Positions 8,117-14,200 of a stretch of DNA of 16,355 nt are shown here, piece by piece; the stretch's first letter is position 1, and the number at the start of each line of letters is the position of its first letter. The notes beneath the pieces are model-generated. The model saw only the letters and a list, made by a program, of their open reading frames with translations, was not told the DNA's origin and ran no database searches. Source of the stretch: UBA10001 sp964349095. GTDB lineage: Bacteria; Patescibacteriota; Patescibacteriia; Veblenbacterales; UBA10138. The DNA is taken from NCBI GenBank assembly GCA_964349095.1, contig CAYGFD010000016.1, forward strand, positions 1-16,355, written 5' to 3'. A program made the translations under genes and the position numbers.

Positions 8117-9138
8117 TGTCTTTGTTAAAAAAATTTACAATTTTTGTTGTAATTTGTGGATTAATATTGATAGCATGGTTTATGTGGCAAATTAACCGAC
8201 CAGCATCTAGTAATTCCGAAATAGTAAATTTTACAATATCTAATGGTGAGGGTGTTAAAACGATTTCCAGTAATTTACGAGCGGCTGGGCTGGTGGGCAA
8301 TAAGTTTGTATTTGAAACATGGATTTACTTAAATCAAAACGATGAAAAATTTATCGCCGGCGATTACCATTTACCAGCCAATATTACGGTATTGAATTTA
8401 ACCAAAATGTTAACGGGTGGCGCCCAGCCAGTAAGTGAAGTCAATATCACAATGATCGAAGGTTGGACCATAAAGGAAATGGCCGAGGCGGTGGAAAAAC
8501 AGAACTTATATAAATCAAAGGACTGGGTGGATTTTACTACTAAGCCCGATAAATTCAGTCCATTACTGGGACAGTTAGGAATTAATCTTGCATCTAAGCC
8601 AAGCGGCGCTTCACTAGAAGGGTATTTGTTTCCAGACACCTATCGTGTCTATCAAAACTCAACGGTTGAGGAATTGGTTGGTAAAATGCTCACAAATTTT
8701 GTTGATAAAATTGACGAGAGTTGGATTAAAGATTTGCAAACACGGGGTTATAATTTGTGGCAGGCAGTAATCATGGCCAGTATTATCGAGCGGGAGGTTA
8801 GGAGTGACGCCGACCGTGCAATTGTTTCTGATATTTTTTGGCGCCGCTTAGAGGCGGGTAGGGGGTTGGAAGCTGATTCAACAATTAATTATGTCACTGG
8901 TAAAAAAACGCCTAGCGTTACTATCGATGATACTAAACTAGATTCTCCCTACAATACTTATAAATATCGCGGATTACCACCAGGTCCGATATCAAATCCC
9001 GGCCTGAGTTCTATTAAGGCGGCTATTTACCCGCAAGCCAATAATTATTGGTATTTTTTAACCACACCAGATGGCGCCGTTATATTCTCAAAAACTTTTG
9101 ATGATCATATAGCCGCTAAGAATAAATATTTACGGTAA
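8113..9138 (+). CDS. mltG: Endolytic murein transglycosylase MltG (YceG-like)
   Basis: MltG cuts nascent peptidoglycan strands at the membrane and is thought to set glycan chain length. The 341-residue protein has one N-terminal membrane anchor (about 8-26) and the rest lies outside the cell. A LysM-like part occupies about 37-105. The YceG catalytic domain shows LEGYLFPDTYRVY (168-180), ASIIEREV (222-229) with catalytic E226, LEADSTINY (252-260), SPYNTYKYRGLPPGPI (278-293) and the closing YFLTTPDG and FSKTFDDH. The start is ATGATG at 8113; the second ATG at 8116 is equally possible. The first overlaps the guanylyltransferase stop by 4 bp, which supports coupling. No Shine-Dalgarno is evident. 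Confidence 0.94.
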   Translation: MMSLLKKFTIFVVICGLILIAWFMWQINRPASSNSEIVNFTISNGEGVKTISSNLRAAGLVGNKFVFETWIYLNQNDEKFIAGDYHLPANITVLNLTKMLTGGAQPVSEVNITMIEGWTIKEMAEAVEKQNLYKSKDWVDFTTKPDKFSPLLGQLGINLASKPSGASLEGYLFPDTYRVYQNSTVEELVGKMLTNFVDKIDESWIKDLQTRGYNLWQAVIMASIIEREVRSDADRAIVSDIFWRRLEAGRGLEADSTINYVTGKKTPSVTIDDTKLDSPYNTYKYRGLPPGPISNPGLSSIKAAIYPQANNYWYFLTTPDGAVIFSKTFDDHIAAKNKYLR

Positions 9139-9147
9139 ATTTAGCAG

Positions 9148-9177
9148 CTTGCTAATTAAGCAAGACCGTTTTAAGAT
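9148..9177 (+). promoter_or_regulatory. Possible promoter and weak hairpin between mltG and the next gene
   Basis: The 79-bp gap holds a small hairpin (CTTGCT at 9148-9153 with AGCAAG at 9159-9164) without a proper T-run, so it is a doubtful terminator. TTGCTA (9149-9154), 17 bp, then TAAGAT (9172-9177) is a moderate sigma70-type promoter match for the transglycosylase at 9218. Confidence 0.35.
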
Positions 9178-9217
9178 ATAAAAAATTACTAAAACCGAAC
9201 ATTAAAATGGTGAGGAC

Positions 9218-10249
9218 ATGAATCGAAACCAGTTTTTTTTGGCTATAACAGTCTTAATCATCGCTTTTTACGCTTCGTGGGAAAATAATAGGCAAGAAAC
9301 ATATACGAAAGATCGGATGACAGTATTCATTGCCGAAATCGATAGCTTGCAGAAAGTGGTGGCTAGTATAGATTCTAGCTCTCGTGCCCAGGATAGTTTG
9401 CAGTGGAATTATTTTAATTACACCTCTTTTAACCTTCATGGCAAATTTATTTGTCTAGGCCAAGAGGTGGATTTCGATCGCGAAATTATCAGGGAGCGAG
9501 TGGAGTACGAGATTTATCGCTTTTTACGATTTCGAGGCCGTATTCATGAGTGGTTGAAACGCATGGGTCGGTATGGGCCTTTGATTGACCCAATTATGGC
9601 CGAGCACAATCTGACATACGATTTTCGGTGGTTGGCAGTAATAGAGGGTTTACTTGATCCGAACTCTGTTTCGCCAACTGGCCCCAAAGGCATGTGGCAA
9701 TTTACCAGAAAAACCGGCCAGGCCTATGGTTTAGGCCAAAATTATTATCGCGATCAGCGTAAAGATCCGTGGCGATCAACCAAAGCCGCTAGAAATCATC
9801 TAGTTGATTTGTATGGTGTGGGTTGGCTGCAAGGTGATGGTGGCCCCGGTTTTCACGATATGTGGTTAACGCTCGCGGCCTACAATGCTGGTCCGGGTGT
9901 TATTAATACAGCCACTAGGGTTGAGAAGACTAGAGACTTTTGGGCGCTCAAATCCATCAGGAACGAGACCAGAAGATATGTGCCACAGTTTATCGCTTTG
10001 TGTTATATCATGTCCCACTTGGAAGAATTTGGGTTTGATGAAATAGACCCTTACCGCCCGATTCCCAATTTTCGGGATACCGTGGTGACATTGACTGGGC
10101 CTAATAATTCTTTAGGCGATTTAGCGGCAGCCGCTGGAGTGGATTTTGATAACTTCATTTTATTAAATACAGACTATGAAGTAGTCACTTTGCCGGCCGG
10201 GAGCTATCAGGTCAAAACAACTCTTCCAGACAGCACCAATTTAAAGTAA
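9218..10249 (+). CDS. Membrane-anchored lytic transglycosylase, MltD-like (SLT domain)
   Basis: This enzyme cleaves peptidoglycan between N-acetylmuramic acid and N-acetylglucosamine. The 343 residues comprise an uncleaved signal anchor (about 6-21), a short coiled-coil stretch (about 33-60), a linker rich in Arg/Glu (86-115), and an SLT domain of the MltD type. The catalytic glutamate is E143 in VIEGLLDPNSVSP, followed by GMWQFTRKTGQAYGL (158-172), DPWRSTKAA (183-191), LAAYNAGPGVI (219-229) and ETRRYVPQF (250-258). The tail (288-335), with LGDLAAAAGV and LPAGSY, resembles a degenerate LysM fold. Leucine is coded more by TTG than in neighbouring genes, where TTA leads, a faint hint of separate origin. 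A GGTG motif (9209-9212) precedes the start; the gene ends at its own terminator and appears to be a single-gene unit. Confidence 0.88.
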   Translation: MNRNQFFLAITVLIIAFYASWENNRQETYTKDRMTVFIAEIDSLQKVVASIDSSSRAQDSLQWNYFNYTSFNLHGKFICLGQEVDFDREIIRERVEYEIYRFLRFRGRIHEWLKRMGRYGPLIDPIMAEHNLTYDFRWLAVIEGLLDPNSVSPTGPKGMWQFTRKTGQAYGLGQNYYRDQRKDPWRSTKAARNHLVDLYGVGWLQGDGGPGFHDMWLTLAAYNAGPGVINTATRVEKTRDFWALKSIRNETRRYVPQFIALCYIMSHLEEFGFDEIDPYRPIPNFRDTVVTLTGPNNSLGDLAAAAGVDFDNFILLNTDYEVVTLPAGSYQVKTTLPDSTNLK

Positions 10250-10262
10250 CAAAATTGCATTG

Positions 10263-10286
10263 AGTCCTCCCCGTGGAGGACTTTTT
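10263..10286 (+). terminator. Rho-independent terminator
   Basis: A perfect 8-bp stem, AGTCCTCC (10263-10270) and GGAGGACT (10275-10282), with a CCGT loop is followed by TTTTTATTTT. It lies 13 nt past the transglycosylase stop and separates that unit from the PEBP gene. Confidence 0.9.
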
Positions 10287-10292
10287 ATTTTA

Positions 10293-10301
10293 TGCTAAAA
10301 T
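10293..10301 (+). promoter_or_regulatory. Extended -10 promoter element
   Basis: TGCTAAAAT matches an extended -10 (TGnTAtaaT). The spot 17 bp upstream falls in the terminator stem and shows no -35 match. Transcription would begin about 10308, at the ATG itself, implying a leaderless mRNA. Confidence 0.4.
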
Positions 10302-10307
10302 GAACAC

Positions 10308-10862
10308 ATGATGAGCCAAAAATTTTTTATAAATTCGTTAGTGGCGGTGGTAGCTATTTTTGGTTTTTTTTACTGGTTCAGCACCCGAGAGGATAAAGTA
10401 GAAAATAAAGTTAATTCACCGATGACTATCACTAGTCCGGCTTTTAAAGACGGCGAATCAATTCCAGACATTTATACTTGCGATGGTTCAAATATTAATC
10501 CCCCCTTAGAGTTTACCAACGTGCCAGTTGAGGCTAAAAGTTTAGCGTTAGTAGTAAATGACCCTGACGCTCCTTCAGGAAATTGGGTACACTGGGCGGT
10601 ATGGAATATACCACCAACCTCCGTTGGTCTTCACGCGGGGGAGAAAATTGCCGGGGCAGTGGAGGGCTTAACAAGTTTTGGCCGCAATGGTTATGGGGGG
10701 CCGTGTCCGTCGGTCGGGGAACACCGTTATGTATTTAAATTATATGCTTTAAATACTACTTTACGACTACAGTCTGTTTATGGAATAAAGCTAGAAAAAA
10801 CGATTAAATCCCAAGTAATAGAAAGCGCTGTTTTAGAGGGAAAGTATCAGCGAGCCCAGTAA
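10308..10862 (+). CDS. Membrane-anchored PEBP/YbhB-YbcL family protein
   Basis: The 184-residue protein belongs to the phosphatidylethanolamine-binding-protein-like YbhB/YbcL (Raf-kinase-inhibitor-like) family, whose bacterial function is poorly known. An N-terminal hydrophobic anchor (about 6-24) is followed by a short polar linker. The PEBP domain starts at MTITSPAFKDG (39-49). Family motifs are YTCDGSNINPPL, LVVNDPDAPSGNWVHWAVWNIP (ligand-pocket Asp and His), NGYGGPCPSVGEHRYVFKLYAL, and the Cys of GPCP. Most relatives are cytoplasmic or periplasmic, so the anchor suggests a position on the outer face of the membrane. ATGATG gives two possible starts. The gene lies between a terminator and the rplJ promoter, so it is probably monocistronic. 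No Shine-Dalgarno is present. Confidence 0.88.
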   Translation: MMSQKFFINSLVAVVAIFGFFYWFSTREDKVENKVNSPMTITSPAFKDGESIPDIYTCDGSNINPPLEFTNVPVEAKSLALVVNDPDAPSGNWVHWAVWNIPPTSVGLHAGEKIAGAVEGLTSFGRNGYGGPCPSVGEHRYVFKLYALNTTLRLQSVYGIKLEKTIKSQVIESAVLEGKYQRAQ

Positions 10863-10864
10863 TC

Positions 10865-10892
10865 TTGACATAATTTATGGTTGGGTTATAAT
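10865..10892 (+). promoter_or_regulatory. Promoter of the rplJ-rplL operon
   Basis: TTGACA (10865-10870) and TATAAT (10887-10892), both exact sigma70 consensus hexamers, are separated by 16 bp. Expected start is about 10899. It is the best promoter match in the window, as fits ribosomal protein genes. Confidence 0.85.
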
Positions 10893-10898
10893 ACCAAC

Positions 10899-11030
10899 AT
10901 AATTTAATAGCCACAGACAGTAGGTCCTCGATTTGAATCGGGGTTAAGTATCCGCCGGCTGGCGGAAGGCCTACCGAGGCAGAAAACCATAAAAGGTTTA
11001 TTGTTAGTCTGTGGTCACACAGATTTTTTA
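10899..11030 (+). ncRNA. Ribosomal protein L10 leader with attenuator
   Basis: This structured mRNA leader probably senses free L10(L12) complex. The closing stem pairs CCACAGAC (10911-10918) with GTCTGTGG (11007-11014). Inside are GTAGG/CCTAC (10920-10924 with 10970-10974), CCTCGAT/ATCGGGG (10926-10932 with 10937-10943), TCCGCC/GGCGGA (10951-10956 with 10961-10966) and AAACC/GGTTT (10984-10988 with 10995-10999). The CCTACCGAGGC segment resembles the conserved part of known L10 leaders. The 3' strand of the closing stem can instead form TCTGTG-GTCA-CACAGA (11008-11023), followed by six T, a Rho-independent attenuator. The two folds exclude each other. Pairings were found by eye. Confidence 0.8.
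11008..11029 (+). terminator. Attenuator terminator in the rplJ leader
   Basis: TCTGTG (11008-11013) pairs with CACAGA (11018-11023) across a GTCA loop, extendable by a G-U and an A-U pair, followed by T6 (11024-11029). Its left arm is also the right arm of the leader's closing stem, so it can form only when that stem is open. Confidence 0.65.
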
Positions 11031-11045
11031 TTAATATTTAAATTT

Positions 11046-11567
11046 ATGGCTAAAACAAGAAAGCAAAAAGAAGAGCAACTACAACAGGTAGTGCGGATGA
11101 TTGGCGGCGCTAAGGGCGCTGTTCTAGCTGATCATACTGGCTTAACTGTAAAAGAGAGTCAGGAATTGCGAAAAAACCTTCGAGCTGAGGGTATTGAGTA
11201 TGAGGCGGTCAAGAAGAGTTTATTTAAAAAAGCTTTAGCTGAGAATAAGTTGGATGGAAAAATGATCGATGGTTTTGGCGGCAGTATTGGACTCGCCACA
11301 TCAGATCAGGACGAAGTATCCCCAGCCAAGATCGTCGTTGGTTTTGCTAAGACGCATGAGAAAATGAGCGTGGTTGGTGGAATAATGAACAGTTTATTAA
11401 TTGATGCTACAGCTGTTAAGTCGTTAGCCAAACTACCTTCAAAGCAGGAATTACTTGGTCAGGTAGTTGGTACGATTGCTGCACCAGTATCAGGTTTTGT
11501 GAGAGTTCTAGCTGGAAACCTACGGGGGTTTGTCCAAGTTTTATCAGCCATGTCAAAAAAATCTTAA
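11046..11567 (+). CDS. rplJ: 50S ribosomal protein L10
   Basis: L10 forms the base of the ribosomal stalk, joining L7/L12 dimers to 23S rRNA. Of two in-frame ATGs I chose 11046, giving 173 residues that begin MAKTRKQKEEQL, like other L10 proteins. The ATG at 11001 would lie inside the leader's attenuator region and add 15 hydrophobic, unrelated residues. Family traits include GGAKGAVLADHTGLTV, ELRKNLRAEGIEYEAVKKSLFKKAL (RNA-binding part) and the C-terminal helix with FVRVLAGNLRGFVQVL that carries L12 dimers. No Shine-Dalgarno is visible; the AT-rich stretch after the attenuator T-run precedes the start directly. It is regulated by the upstream leader and followed 31 nt later by rplL. Confidence 0.96.
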   Translation: MAKTRKQKEEQLQQVVRMIGGAKGAVLADHTGLTVKESQELRKNLRAEGIEYEAVKKSLFKKALAENKLDGKMIDGFGGSIGLATSDQDEVSPAKIVVGFAKTHEKMSVVGGIMNSLLIDATAVKSLAKLPSKQELLGQVVGTIAAPVSGFVRVLAGNLRGFVQVLSAMSKKS

Positions 11568-11583
11568 TTTTAAAATTAATTGT

Positions 11584-11590
11584 TAAGGAG
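11584..11590 (+). promoter_or_regulatory. Ribosome binding site of rplL
   Basis: TAAGGAG lies 8 nt before the ATG at 11599, a standard spacing. It contrasts with the missing motif at rplJ and fits the higher copy number of L7/L12 relative to L10. Confidence 0.65.
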
Positions 11591-11598
11591 AAAAATTT

Positions 11599-12000
11599 AT
11601 GTCAGAAGAAAAAACACAGGTTGAAGTACCGGCTAAGTTTAAGAATCTTGTTGATGAGATTTCCAAACTATCGGTTCTCGACTTATCAGAACTTGTAAAA
11701 GTTCTAGAAGAAAAGTTTGGCGTTTCTGCCGCTGCTCCAGTAGCCGCTATGGCTGCTCCAGTAGCCGCCGCTGAAGCTGCTGAAGAGAAGTCTAGCTTCA
11801 ATGTTGAGTTAACTGATGCTGGTGCTAATAAGATTGGTGTCATTAAGGCTCTTCGAGAGGTAACTCAATTAGGTCTTAAGGAAGCCAAGGACTTAGTAGA
11901 TGGTGCGCCTAAGATGGTAAAAGAAGGTGCTAATAAAGAAGAGGCTGATTCAATAAAGAAAAAGATTGAAGAAGCTGGCGGTAAAGTTACATTAAAGTAA
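11599..12000 (+). CDS. rplL: 50S ribosomal protein L7/L12
   Basis: L7/L12 forms the flexible stalk dimers that recruit and activate translation GTPases. The 133-residue protein has an N-terminal dimerisation and L10-binding part (about 12-45: LVDEISKLSVLDLSELVKVLEEKFGV), an Ala/Pro-rich hinge (about 47-65) and the C-terminal domain (about 66-133) with KIGVIKALREVTQLGLKEAKDLVDGAP, the factor-binding surface. About 10 extra polar residues at the N-terminus make it slightly longer than the typical 120-128. The hinge contains a tandem seven-residue duplication. It is co-transcribed with rplJ and has a good ribosome-binding site. Confidence 0.97.
   Translation: MSEEKTQVEVPAKFKNLVDEISKLSVLDLSELVKVLEEKFGVSAAAPVAAMAAPVAAAEAAEEKSSFNVELTDAGANKIGVIKALREVTQLGLKEAKDLVDGAPKMVKEGANKEEADSIKKKIEEAGGKVTLK
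11731..11768 (+). repeat. Direct repeat in the rplL hinge
   Basis: GCTGCTCCAGTAGCCGC occurs at 11731-11747 and again at 11752-11768, an exact 17-nt repeat with a 21-bp period. It encodes two AAPVAA units, so the flexible hinge probably lengthened in frame by tandem duplication. Confidence 0.8.
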
Positions 12001-12010
12001 CTAAAATTAA

Positions 12011-12038
12011 AAACCCCTCCCGTTGGGAGGGGTTTTTT
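12011..12038 (+). terminator. Strong terminator of rplJ-rplL, probably bidirectional
   Basis: AAACCCCTCCC (12011-12021) pairs with GGGAGGGGTTT (12025-12035) around a GTT loop; the T-run extends to 12038. An A-rich stretch on the left gives T-rich sequence when read from the minus strand, so it can also end the convergent gene that stops at 12041. Confidence 0.92.
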
Positions 12039-12040
12039 GT

Positions 12041-14116
12041 TTAGTTAATTACGCCAGCCCGTACGACTCTCGTGCCGTCAAACAGTAACAGGGTTGCGTT
12101 ATTTACATCCAAGTCAATGATAGGAGATAGGGATGGAAACAACAGTTGTTGGGTTAACACTCCCTCCTTAGTCAAAATAACCACGCGGTTGGTGTCTTTA
12201 TCCAGTATATATAGAGGTCCATCAATATTTTCGGTCAAAATTTTACTGGGATTTTTAAGAGTCGGATTAATAACATAGCTAAATTCACGTTTAGATCCTC
12301 GGACATATTCTTCGATTATTGAGTTATTTAAAACAAAGATTGAGCCGTCCACAGTTAAAGCAGAAGCGGCGGGAATATTTTCCGGTACCTTTAGCCAACG
12401 CGTCAGACCTGAAATACTGTTATCGCTAACATTTATTCTAAAGATGTATCGGGGATTGCTGGCCAGGGCATAAAGTCGACTACCTTCATAAGCAGCCGCA
12501 TCAATAAACTCAGGGACAGTATTTTTTATAATATTAAAGGAATTTTTTTTGAAATCATAAATTGTGTTCACGTTACCGGTAGATGAAAAAAGCACGAGAT
12601 TGTCATTTACCTTATATCCCTGCGCCAGTGGTCTTGCCTCTGGGGGTAGGGTATTAATTATTTTAACCGCCCCTGTTTCAATTGTGGCGATGGAGCCGTC
12701 TTCAGCAAATGCTAGTGTGGCTGATCCATCAACAATTAAACCACGCCAATTATGAGCGCCGAGGCTTGATAGGTCAGCAATAATTTCCGGGTTGTTAATA
12801 GTAACTTGCTTTAGCGATCGCTCAGCCAAAGTATTTATTTTAGTTTGTAGATTTTGATACTGCTGTTGCTGTTCCGAACTTTTTTGTGGCAGTAATTTTA
12901 GTAAGTCTTGGGCTTCGGCAATTAGGGCCCCTAGTTTTTGTTCATCCTGGTAGATAGCGGTTGCCTCAATCTCTCCGATTTTTTGGTTGATTTCTGAACT
13001 CAATTGCTGAAATTCGGCGTTAGCGACGAGGGTTAATTTATCTTTTCCAGAGTTAACGATACTGAAAGAGAGGATAAAAATTAAAACAATCACAATATTA
13101 AAAATAATACGATAACTTTGCGAGAGATGTTGGTAATTAGAAATAATTTGTTCTAAAAGTTTAGTCAATTGTAATTTAATATCAGATCGTCGCCAGGGGA
13201 TGCGGATGTTTTTTATAAATTTGACGCCCTTTTGCCAATTTATCTGCTGACGGTTGATTGAGTTTTTTTGTGGCAAGACCGATGGAATAGCAACATCCTT
13301 CTTTTTTGTCCAAGCGGCCATCATTGATTTTGCTCTTTTGGTTAAACTAGAAAAAAAGCTCGGACTTAAAATGTCATCAGTTATACTTTGTTTCTCAATC
13401 AGTCCTTGCACTGAGGCAGCTGATTCTGAACCCTGGGTCAATGATTGCAGTTTTAGAATAATTAAACTGACCGGTGGTTTACGATCTAGTTGTTTCAACA
13501 AGTTACTTATCATCATTGAAGCTTGCCCGGGGACGTAGTTATTTATTATTTGCTTCAATTGTTCTATAGAAAAGTAGTCCAGTATCGCTGGATTGGTTAA
13601 TAATAGTGATTCACCGGTTTTTATTTTCCCCGTTACAATTTGGGTGAATAATGGTTTTTTTGGTGGCGGGGGAGCGATTTCGCCTTCGGCCATCTGGCTG
13701 TTTTTTATCACATTGGAGAATCTGGTCGGCGATACTATAAAAACCCCAGCTGAGCCAATAGTCGACAAGCTTATTTCTGGGTATCTAAAAAAGGCGATAG
13801 CTAGGTGGTAACGGGGCGATGATGGATTAAATGGGTAAGGTGAAAAAACTCTAGCCAACAATTGGTTAAGAGATACCAAAATATTTTCTAAAGTTTCCTC
13901 AGCCGTATCTAAATGTGAATTGGAGCTAGCCCACACTTCATCGATAAAAGAAATTATGTTGGCGATGACCCCTTGGGCGGTGGCGTAAGGCAAATTTATT
14001 TCGCCGATTAAAAGCAGGTTCGCATTACCGCGGCTCCAAACATAAGCCAGTGCGGGTGTGTCGATGCTTTCGGATGCCAGTCTGGCAATTTTGGGTAATA
14101 ATTTTTGATTGCTCAT
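12041..14116 (-). CDS. Unrecognised membrane protein: PP2C-like domain, one TM span, coiled coil, propeller-like domain
   Basis: I do not recognise a named family for this 691-residue protein. Residues about 15-225 look like a PP2C/SpoIIE-type phosphatase fold: LAIAFFRYPEISLSTIGSAG (105-124) matches the strand pair leading to the usual GDSR, and KTGESLLLTNPAILDYFSIEQL (166-187) matches the GDxLLLxTDG segment. The metal-binding aspartates of both motifs are missing, so it is probably a pseudophosphatase. A basic linker (258-316) leads to one span (about 336-355). By the positive-inside rule the N-terminus is cytoplasmic. Outside lie a coiled coil (about 362-435, Gln/Glu rich) and a beta-rich repeat region (about 450-691) resembling a propeller, with recurring short VDG, EDG and LDKD turns. 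It is alone on this strand; its divergent neighbour is an HTH protein. A sensor or scaffold role is inference. Confidence 0.75.
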   Translation of the reverse strand: MSNQKLLPKIARLASESIDTPALAYVWSRGNANLLLIGEINLPYATAQGVIANIISFIDEVWASSNSHLDTAEETLENILVSLNQLLARVFSPYPFNPSSPRYHLAIAFFRYPEISLSTIGSAGVFIVSPTRFSNVIKNSQMAEGEIAPPPPKKPLFTQIVTGKIKTGESLLLTNPAILDYFSIEQLKQIINNYVPGQASMMISNLLKQLDRKPPVSLIILKLQSLTQGSESAASVQGLIEKQSITDDILSPSFFSSLTKRAKSMMAAWTKKKDVAIPSVLPQKNSINRQQINWQKGVKFIKNIRIPWRRSDIKLQLTKLLEQIISNYQHLSQSYRIIFNIVIVLIFILSFSIVNSGKDKLTLVANAEFQQLSSEINQKIGEIEATAIYQDEQKLGALIAEAQDLLKLLPQKSSEQQQQYQNLQTKINTLAERSLKQVTINNPEIIADLSSLGAHNWRGLIVDGSATLAFAEDGSIATIETGAVKIINTLPPEARPLAQGYKVNDNLVLFSSTGNVNTIYDFKKNSFNIIKNTVPEFIDAAAYEGSRLYALASNPRYIFRINVSDNSISGLTRWLKVPENIPAASALTVDGSIFVLNNSIIEEYVRGSKREFSYVINPTLKNPSKILTENIDGPLYILDKDTNRVVILTKEGVLTQQLLFPSLSPIIDLDVNNATLLLFDGTRVVRAGVIN

Positions 14117-14137
14117 TTAAAATACAATAAATAGCGC

Positions 14138-14166
14138 TTTACCATTAGACTAATGTTCAGTATACT
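14138..14166 (+). promoter_or_regulatory. Promoter for the HTH/nucleotidyltransferase gene
   Basis: TTTACC (14138-14143), 17 bp and TATACT (14161-14166) drive rightward transcription with an expected start near 14173, 28 nt before the ATG. It overlaps the leftward promoter at the -10. Confidence 0.6.
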
Positions 14167-14181
14167 ATAGCTAGATTAGAC
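14144..14181 (+). repeat. ATTAGAC direct repeats flanking the shared -10
   Basis: ATTAGAC at 14144-14150 directly follows the rightward -35, and ATTAGAC at 14175-14181 directly precedes the leftward -35 on the plus strand. They are 31 bp apart, about three helical turns. They could be operator half sites, but two 7-mers in AT-rich DNA could also be chance. Confidence 0.35.
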
Positions 14182-14187
14182 GGTAAA
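14159..14187 (-). promoter_or_regulatory. Promoter for the 691-residue membrane protein gene
   Basis: Read on the minus strand, TTTACC (14187-14182), 17 bp and TATACT (14164-14159) mirror the rightward promoter exactly. The expected start is near 14152, 36 nt before the ATG at 14116. Confidence 0.6.
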
Positions 14188-14200
14188 TAATAGTATATCT

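Noticed and set aside
9148..9164. Hairpin after mltG as a Rho-independent terminator
   Set aside because: The 6-bp stem is followed by ACCGTTTTAAG, not a proper T-run.
11001..11045. Upstream in-frame ATG of rplJ adding 15 residues
   Set aside because: It lies within the leader's attenuator stem, and the added residues are unlike any L10 N-terminus.
14117..14160. Minus-strand sequence resembling a tRNA D-arm (TAGTCTAATGGTAAAGCGC)
   Set aside because: The would-be D-stem arms do not pair, no anticodon stem, T-arm or acceptor stem follows, and the stretch is better explained by the promoters.
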